Shown: one piece after another, positions 57,765 through 64,000 of the stretch
How the letters are laid out: every line of letters begins with the position of its first letter
How positions within the stretch are numbered: the first letter of the stretch is position 1
Assembly: GCA_002573585.1 (NCBI GenBank)
Contig: PDNB01000026.1
Location: forward strand, 62,001 to 126,000
DNA: 64,000 nucleotides
Reading direction: 5' to 3'
DNA from: Helicocarpus griseus UAMH5409
Lineage: Eukaryota; Ascomycota; Eurotiomycetes; Onygenales; Ajellomycetaceae
Notes under the pieces: generated by a model
Seen by the model: the letters and a program-made list of their open reading frames with translations, nothing else
What the model was told of the DNA's origin: nothing
Databases searched by the model: none
Translations under genes and position numbers: made by a program

Positions 57765-60150
57765 ATGAATCTAATCATGTTATTCTCATGGCTGGTGGCC
57801 TTCGTCCACTTTACCCCGTTGGTCTCCGCCGTGAAATTGATCAGATCGGATTCGCTCAATCCTTGCCAGGACAACTCCAACTTTACCGCCAGTTTATTCA
57901 ACGTCCTTCTTACGCCTGAGAACAATACCCTTCACGTCGATGTCGTCGGTGTCTCCTCCATCAGCGGCATGATCACCGCTGATGTCGAGTTGCTCGCCTA
58001 TGGCTATTCTGCGTTGAAAGATACCTTTGACCCTTGTGAATTGAAGGGTTTCGATTTGAAAGGTCTATGTCCTATGCAGACTGGCCCTATTGATAGCGAG
58101 TTTAACTTCCAGGAACTTTCTCCGGAATTCTTTGACCAGGTCCCAGGTGAGTTCTTTCCATTAATATATCATCATTCATTGCAAGTGTCTTTTTCTAACA
58201 GCACGTACAGCTTTTATATACGGAATCCCCGATATCGATCTTAAGATCCGAATCCACATCAATTCCAGCGACACCGGCGAAAGTATTGCTTGTCTCGAAG
58301 CCCAGCTTTCTAATGGAAAAACTGTTTATCAAAAAGCCGTAGGCTGGATTGTTGCGATTATTGCTGGTCTGGCGTTGGTTTCATCTGCAGTCACATCTGG
58401 TCTTGGTCATTCCAACACAGCCGCCCATGTTGCAGCTAATGCTCTTTCTCTCTTTGGTTTCTTCCAGTCTCAAGCCATGATTGGAATGACCAGTGTCACT
58501 CTTCCGCCGATTGTGCAGTCTTGGACTCAAAATTTCCAGTGGAGCATGGGCATTATTCGTGTAGGCTTTTTGCAGACGATTTGCACCTGGTATCAACGAG
58601 CCACAGGTGGCAAACCATCAACTATCTTGTCGACGCTATCAACGACCTCCGTCCAAGTACAGAAACGTTCCATGGAATTTCTTGACGATAAGCTAGGCGG
58701 TCTTCCCAGCCAGCTGGTGAAACGGACAAACGCTGATAGCACTGTTGGTGAGACCGTCAAGAGAACTGTTGTCCGGGGAATTGAGCGAGTTGGGTTCCGT
58801 GCTCGCATTGAAAGTACCAATATCTTCATGACTGGCTTCATCTTCTTTGTCTTCTTCGTCGTCGTCGTCATGGCTCTCGTGGCTTTGTTCAAAGCGTACT
58901 GCGAGATTGCGTCCAAGAAGGGCTGGATCGAGGGCAACAAGTTCCAGGACTTCCGCCACGGGTGGAAGATTGTCATGAGGGGTATTCTGTTCCGACTGGT
59001 AAGTGGCGTTGCGTATCGAGCAATATCGACTCCTATAATGCTAATGGTGTTTTTCTAGGTCTTGATTGGCTATCCTCAAATGTGCATTCTCTGCTTGTGG
59101 GAACTCACCAGACAAGACTCGCCCGCTGAAGTTGTTTTGGCTGTATTCATGTTCGTTGCCATGAGCGCGACGTTGGGCTTCGCTGCATTTACCGTCATTC
59201 GCTTGGCCAAGCGATCCGTGGAGCTACATAAGAACCCAGCCTACATCCTTTATTCCGATCCTTCGGCTTTGAACAAGTGGGGTTTCCTCTATGTCCAATA
59301 CAGAGCTACCGCCTACTACTGCGTCATCCCAGTCCTAATCTATATTTTGGTCAAGGGCATGTTCATTGGACTGGCGCAACCTGCTTCCCTTGTGCAAGCC
59401 ATCGCCTTGCTCATCATTGAACTGGCTGTTTTGATCGCTGTTAGTGTTCTGAGGCCATGGATGGACAAGAAGACCAACATCTTCAACATCTCAATCGCCG
59501 CAGTCAGCTTCTTTAATGTGATCCTGCTCCTCTTCTTTACTCAAGTTTTCGGCCTGCCCGTAAGTTGTCCTGTGCCTATCATTCATGAAATAACACATAA
59601 CTAAACTGTTTTGCAGGGCCTTGTCACTGGTATCATGGGTGTCATCTTCTTCGTTGTCAATGTCGTCTTTGCCCTTGTCCTACTTATCCTGGTCTTGATT
59701 TCTTCAGTGTACGCCATTGTGTCAAAGAACCCAGATAACCGATACCAGCCCATGAGAGACGACCGCGGATCCTTCATCAAGTCCCAGACTCAACTGACAA
59801 CAGAGCTCGACGCTCTTGGAGCCACTGCTCGCGGTGAAACCAAATCTCTTGAAGACACTTCCTCGCTGTCCGGCCACTCTCAGGGATTCCGGGCAGATTC
59901 TCCAGCAAATAACATGACGCGCCAACAGCCGCACTCTCCGCTGGATCCCTCTGTGCCATTGTTCCCGGCCGATGGCCAATCTCGTGGAGCTCCACCTCCA
60001 ACATACAACCGGTTACAGAACAGTTCTCCAGTACCGCGGAACTTCAATACATCACCGTTCCCAAGAGCTGGCTCGGCCAACTCAAACCCAGCGCAATACA
60101 GAATGCAGAACAACGCCAGTCCGTGGCAACGTGGTGCAGGATACGAGTAG
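57765..60150 (+). CDS. Flc/TRP-like multi-pass membrane protein with ML-like domain
   Basis: Four exons, 57765-58146, 58202-58998, 59059-59559 and 59617-60150, encode 737 residues; introns are 55, 60 and 57 bases, all in phase. The start MNLIMLFSWLVAFVHFTPLV is a signal peptide. Residues about 25-175 form an ML-like, lipid-binding lumenal domain (LNPCQDNSNFTASLFNVLLT, with conserved Cys, and LKGLCPMQTGP). Then follow about nine membrane helices in the TRP/DUF907 core: AVGWIVAIIAGLALVSSAVT, NFQWSMGIIRVGFLQTICTW, GYPQMCILCLWEL and LIIELAVLIAVSVLRPWMDK. The C-terminal tail is cytoplasmic and Ser/Pro-rich. This is the fungal Flc family (FLC1-3, spray), linked to FAD transport into the ER, calcium release and wall integrity. 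Identification of the family is firm; which paralogue it is, is not. Confidence 0.93.
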
Positions 60151-60965
60151 ATTTTTGCATGAGTGGTAACAGACTTTTCGAAATGAAGAGACGGCCAGTT
60201 AGGCTGGGAATAGCGTTTTCTTTGCCCTCATTTCTTTTTCATTATATATTAGGTTATTCGCGGGTCGTACGTATGGCGTCTTTTGTCTTTTTTGAGGGTT
60301 TCTACTTTCCGTAATCTCCTTGCCTCTTAAACCCATCCATTCCCCCTTGCTCCCGTGATTGGTGGAGGAATCTTTTTTTCCCTCTCCTTTATGTCCCAAC
60401 TAGGCGTTTTATGTGGAACGTACATAGTAATTCGTGGAAAAGAAATCGGGTTTAACATCTTTTCACCGCTTTTGCGCAATACTTGCTCAAATTCTCTCCC
60501 GCGTTTTACTCACATTTCCATCTTGCCTTGCCTAGCTACCTTCCTTATACATAATTATCCTGTCATATACACTTCATATCTCATTTTTCGAAATCTCTTA
60601 GCCTCATGATACAGTTCCCACTGGTTTTCTCGTTCTGATCTCGCTTGCATGCATGTGAAGCACAAGGAAGACACTCAACGCGCAACTCTCTCGCACTCTT
60701 CTCTTTGTTCTTTTTATTCTTGGAAGCTTTTCTCTGTATAATTTTACTTTTTTCTTTTTCAATTTATCATTACCATACTTGTTCCTTGAAATATAAAGGC
60801 CATTTCTATTAGCTATTGTCAACTATCCTTGTGCGTATTCCGTAAAGCGAACGCTGTTTCTTTTCTTAAGTAACATAGAGGGTGTAATGGATTTTGCTGG
60901 AAATGCCTTTTTTCGTGTAATTGGGCTGTTAGGGCAGTTCGCCCAAACCCACCATACCAAGGACA
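60151..60965. other. 3' side of the Flc-like gene
   Basis: About 800 bases, T-rich, probably the 3' untranslated region and the upstream flank of the tRNA gene. Nothing else recognised. Confidence 0.55.
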
Positions 60966-61051
60966 TCCTCGATGGTCTAGTGGTGATGATTTCCGCTTGT
61001 CATTAAACGTGCCAAGCGCGGGAGACCAGGGTTCGATTCCCTGTCGGGGAG
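60966..61051 (+). tRNA. tRNA-Asp (anticodon GTC) with a 14-base intron
   Basis: The sequence folds as a complete tRNA: acceptor arms TCCTCGA and TCGGGGA with one T-G pair, D arm, anticodon stem TCCGC/GCGGG, anticodon GTC at 60999-61001, T arm with GGTTCGATTCC, and discriminator G at 61051. After A37 (61002) an intron of 14 bases (61003-61016) sits at the canonical 37/38 position, so the mature molecule has 72 bases before CCA addition. The internal B box GGTTCGATTCC is perfect. T-runs at 61059-61062 and 61071-61077 follow and can terminate RNA polymerase III. Confidence 0.95.
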
Positions 61052-61058
61052 ATGTTTC

Positions 61059-61077
61059 TTTTGGACTCAATTTTTTT
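61059..61077 (+). terminator. RNA polymerase III T-run terminator
   Basis: Two T-runs follow the tRNA: TTTT at 61059-61062 and seven T at 61071-61077. RNA polymerase III stops at runs of four or more T, so the first is likely used and the second is a backup. Confidence 0.7.
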
Positions 61078-61807
61078 CCTTGTTCTTTTCCGCTCCATCG
61101 ACAGCTTCGGGTCTGCGGGGCTTTTCAAAGGTCGTGATTTATTTTGTTTTTTTATGGTTTACTATTGGTTTCAGGGTGGTGTACACATGCGCGGTTGGGG
61201 GAATTTTGATGGTTGATGGGAATTTGTCGCTTTGGAGTAGATATATGTATATCTCTATAGTGGTTTTCATGTTACTACCGATAGTGTATGGATGGGTTTG
61301 TGACCAACTAGGGCTGGATTAGATCTAATGACAAGATAAAAGTACTTTTGAGTCTATCAAGCAAAGAGCCAGTCTTAGGAAATGGGAATTGCCGAAAATT
61401 TCATGTGGATTTGGGGCAATGCAATGGCGAACGGTTGACGCTGGCTATCATACATTCCCTTTAATGAACCCTGGCATATTGATCATTATCTAGAAGAGAT
61501 TCCTGTTTGTTCTATTTTGAAAGGAGAGCAAGATATATATAGGGAAAAAAGGGGCAAAGACTCAACTCCGTCCTCTCTATCTTCGTTTTAATCGATCAAT
61601 TGAAGCGTTTTCGTGCGTATTTTCTTTAGGCTGAGAGTGAACAAGATTGATCGTACAGCGTTGCAAAACAAAGCGAACAAAATCGAAACCAAAAGAGAAT
61701 TTTTGAAAGTTACGAGACCTATCTCATACAAGAGATAGCCACAAACACAGCGTACAAAAGCAATAATGGTAGATAAAAAACAAGACATAAAGCGGTATTA
61801 AAGAAAT
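61078..61807. other. Intergenic region, nothing recognised
   Basis: About 730 bases between the tRNA and the 3' end of the U1-C gene. It probably includes the U1-C 3' untranslated region. A short open frame at 61080-61322 has no support. Confidence 0.5.
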
Positions 61808-62976
61808 CTATCTTTGCCCCATCCCTGGCGGTGGCCCCGACCCCAGGGGTACCCCAGGTGGCGGATTTAGCCCCGGTGATGCCTCAGGGGGTGGAGCAGC
61901 AGACCCCGGAATACCCGGTGGTGGCAGTGGCGCACCGGCTGCGCCTGGCCCAGGGCTTGGGTTCTGGCCTGGAATGGGTGGAGGAGGAAAGCCCCCAGCT
62001 CCGGGGGGGGGAAATTGGAAGTTTGGAGGGAAGCCGGCCGGTGGAGGGAAGGGGAGACCACCTGGTGGCATGTTTGGGAGGGGCATGGGGGGTAGGTCGC
62101 CGGGGACGGGTGGGGTTCCGGATGGGCCTGTTGTTGCAGCGAAGGGGGGTGGAGGGGGGAAGGGCATGCCGCGGCCACCTGGGGCTGAATTGTGGTAATA
62201 TGGTTAGTTGATGCGTTGCTGACGGCTTTTTTTTTGCATATGCGGGACCAGCTACTCACGCGGTATCATTCCTCCGGGAGGGGCGCCGGGGGGTGCACCG
62301 GGCATACCGAATGGTGGTGGCGGCGGCATTCCTGGTCGACCTAATAAAGCGCGTTAGAGTCGGATTTGAAAGGGGCAAGAGAGACGTTCTGCTGGAACGC
62401 ACCAGGGAAACCAAATGGAGGTGGGTAGGCGCCCGGTGCGCCTGGTTGTTGGAGCATGGGATTCGAGCTTGCTTGTCCTTCTGCCGCATAGGAATTTGTT
62501 ATCGAATCGATGACTGACTGTGCTTTCTCATGGCCAATTTCTGTAACGGGTAGGTTTAGCCAATCTCAATGTTCTATAAGAATACTGGATAGGGCATGAG
62601 GACAATTGAGAAAGGAGACCCGCCTACCTTGATAATATTCAACAACATTTCGTAAATGGTTGCGACCCGAATTGTGTGCCTTCCGCACGCTCATCGAGTC
62701 GTGTGTCAGGTATACATCACAATAATCGCCTAAGCAAGAGCCATATATATGTTAGCATCGATGACATCTCCGTTGAATGGGGTCTCCTCGTCGGAGATTC
62801 GAGGGGCAGGTCTCCGGAGAGAAAATGGGCCTTCAACCCAAGAACTACTGCAAAGACACGGGGAACCTACAAAAGAGTGCATAGAATGTCAGCAGGGACT
62901 TTCAAAAATGGTGATATTAGAGTGGAATAAAAGGGTCCAACGGGTAAATGAGAAGGGAGGACTTATATTTCGGCAT
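61808..62976 (-). CDS. U1 snRNP protein C (U1-C), first exon junction unresolved
   Basis: Exons 62628-62729, 62403-62540, 62260-62340 and 61808-62184 are joined in phase by introns of 87, 62 and 75 bases. U1-C stabilises pairing of U1 snRNA with the 5' splice site. The zinc-finger core is clear: [20 protein letters not shown] and [20 protein letters not shown], with the C2H2 set (the first Cys is split by the intron). [16 protein letters not shown] follows, then the usual Pro/Gly/Met-rich tail, which is long here (about 190 residues). The start ATG is very likely 62976 (MPKY). But exon 2 needs a one-base carry-over from exon 1, and the sequence after ATG CCG AAA TAT does not offer a GT donor in that phase. 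A few bases appear to be missing or the site is non-canonical, so the first residues are uncertain; the rest is secure. Confidence 0.87.
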
Positions 62977-63809
62977 TTTCAACGACGGGTATGCAAACAA
63001 CCACCAGCAAAAGCTCAATTCCTAGCACTAGCTACCTCTTCTCCTTCCCAGTTACCCTGCAGACTCTCTGTGGCACCTATTCCCTATTTTACAAAAAATG
63101 AGTGGAAAAAGAGCGTGTGTCTGTTCGGCGAAACCTGGCTACTCTCCGCACGAGAGCTTGAGCTGATAGCAAAGCTGCGATGCGCCTACCGCTGGAAAAA
63201 TTCCGTCTTGTCGCAGGTCGAGCTTCTGTTGATGGGATTCAGAGTGGTTAGATAGTCTCCAAGTCGTGTACCGTGAAAAGCGACGAGTGTTATTCAAGCT
63301 CATGTATCTTGCAGCAGAAAAAGGCCTGTTCTGCTCTTGTTGCAACAGATTAAGAAACGCGATGAGGTTGGCGGCGAAGGCGGCACAAAACGGCAGAATA
63401 GCGGGAGAAGTGTTTGCAGTGTTTACTAGATCACGTGGACTCTGCATAGACTGGAAAAGATCTGTAAGACAGACTTGGAAGTCTGCTATTTTGTTGATTT
63501 TATTGATCGTACTCCTCCTTGCTTTATTTCCTCCAAAGTTAGCTTTTTCTCGACAGACAGTGCTGTACTGTATATCTGCTATACTAGTAAGCATACTGTG
63601 TACAAGAGACATAGGATATGGCGCTTGAAGTGTTTGTAGTAGAATCAACATGGCTATATTCAAGTATGCTTAGGAGAACTTCATAAAGAAACTTATTCAC
63701 ACTCTTGCTGCTCTTGAAAATCTTTTCCTCATCGTCTGACATTTGTTCGCAGCATTTTCCCCTCACCAATTTCAATTATGTCCGAAGCAGTTGTTAATTT
63801 GTCTCGGCA
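62977..63809. other. Divergent or spacer region right of U1-C
   Basis: About 830 bases. Open frames at 63139-63663 (-) and 63266-63628 (+) overlap each other in opposite directions and have no domain, so I leave them out. It should contain the U1-C promoter near 63000 and the 3' untranslated region of the gene at the right edge. Confidence 0.5.
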
Positions 63810-64000
63810 CTATGCTTCAATAAAGGCATCCATGTCCTTTGGCGTTCGGGTCAAGTTGCCGTCTGTACGCGTTGCCAGCCTGCAAGTATAAACTGGATAT
63901 TCTTCGCTGGGGTACTATGCTTACGCCCCATGTGTTGGGTATATTATTGCGGTTTTCTGAAGATATATGACATGCAGCAGTTCAAAAGGGGCATTTCTTC
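63810..64000 (-). CDS. 3' end of an unidentified gene, cut by the right edge
   Basis: Exon 63925-64000 is open to the edge and reads RNAPFELLHVIYLQKT, then AIIYPTHG. A 45-base intron (63880-63924, donor GTAAGC, acceptor TTGCAG) joins it to 63810-63879, LATRTDGNLTRTPKDMDAFI, EA and a TAG stop. The phase is exact across the junction and the composition is clearly protein-like. I do not recognise the family from these 47 residues. The gene continues on the minus strand beyond the window. The intron is at the short end for this genome but has good splice signals. Confidence 0.6.

Noticed and set aside
63139..63663. Open frame of 174 codons on the minus strand, and an overlapping one on the plus strand
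   Set aside because: Both cover the same bases in opposite directions, have no domain and poor composition; neither has support over the other.

Overview
The window is nuclear DNA of a filamentous ascomycete, most likely a eurotiomycete and probably of the order Onygenales. The genes carry short GT-AG introns (about 45-140 bases), several kilobase-scale intergenic gaps, a WetA conidiation regulator, a decayed FunK1-type kinase (a family known to be expanded in Onygenales), an ORM sphingolipid regulator, a Flc/TRP-like channel and a tRNA-Asp gene with a small intron. No bacterial-type operons, CRISPR arrays or viral genes were seen. The order-level placement is an inference from gene content and needs a database comparison.

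Layout. 1-906 (-): an acidic fungal protein cut by the left edge. 5174-6880 (+): wetA behind a very long non-coding upstream region. 8474-9212 (-): the complex I assembly factor NDUFAF2/N7BML, divergent from a CH-domain/calponin-repeat protein (9718-11746, +). 14.3-25.4 kb is an accessory-looking block: a secreted TAP-type alpha/beta hydrolase with a frameshift, a relic of a short-chain dehydrogenase, an EthD protein, a broken FunK1 kinase and an Old Yellow Enzyme reductase, followed by an F-box-like protein (25357-26412). 26.5-32.2 kb is ordinary core sequence: a conserved fungal protein of unknown role, a HAD phosphatase and a zinc-knuckle/RGG RNA-binding protein. At 32674-33063 lies a complete 390-bp non-autonomous hAT-type transposon with perfect 8-bp target duplications. 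Next come a decaying cysteine-rich secreted repeat protein, ORM1/ORMDL, and a 1642-residue protein of unknown role.

From 43.8 kb to 50.4 kb there is little intact sequence: an orphan open frame without a start, and a badly broken member of a large fungal family often labelled ipa protein, whose last 297 codons remain open. The final third is core again: a DUF2236/MpaB-like oxidase, the DEAD-box helicase HAS1, a Flc/TRP-like membrane protein, tRNA-Asp(GTC), the U1 snRNP protein C gene (whose first exon does not splice in frame as read) and the 3' end of an unidentified gene at the right edge.

The core genes do not form one pathway. They serve ribosome biogenesis (HAS1), splicing (U1-C), RNA surveillance (zinc knuckle), respiration (NDUFAF2), sphingolipid control (ORM), cytoskeleton (calponin) and sporulation (WetA). 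What stands out is the alternation of intact core genes with islands of decaying accessory genes. Exon boundaries were worked out by eye from splice signals, reading phase and family similarity. No alignment or database search was run.
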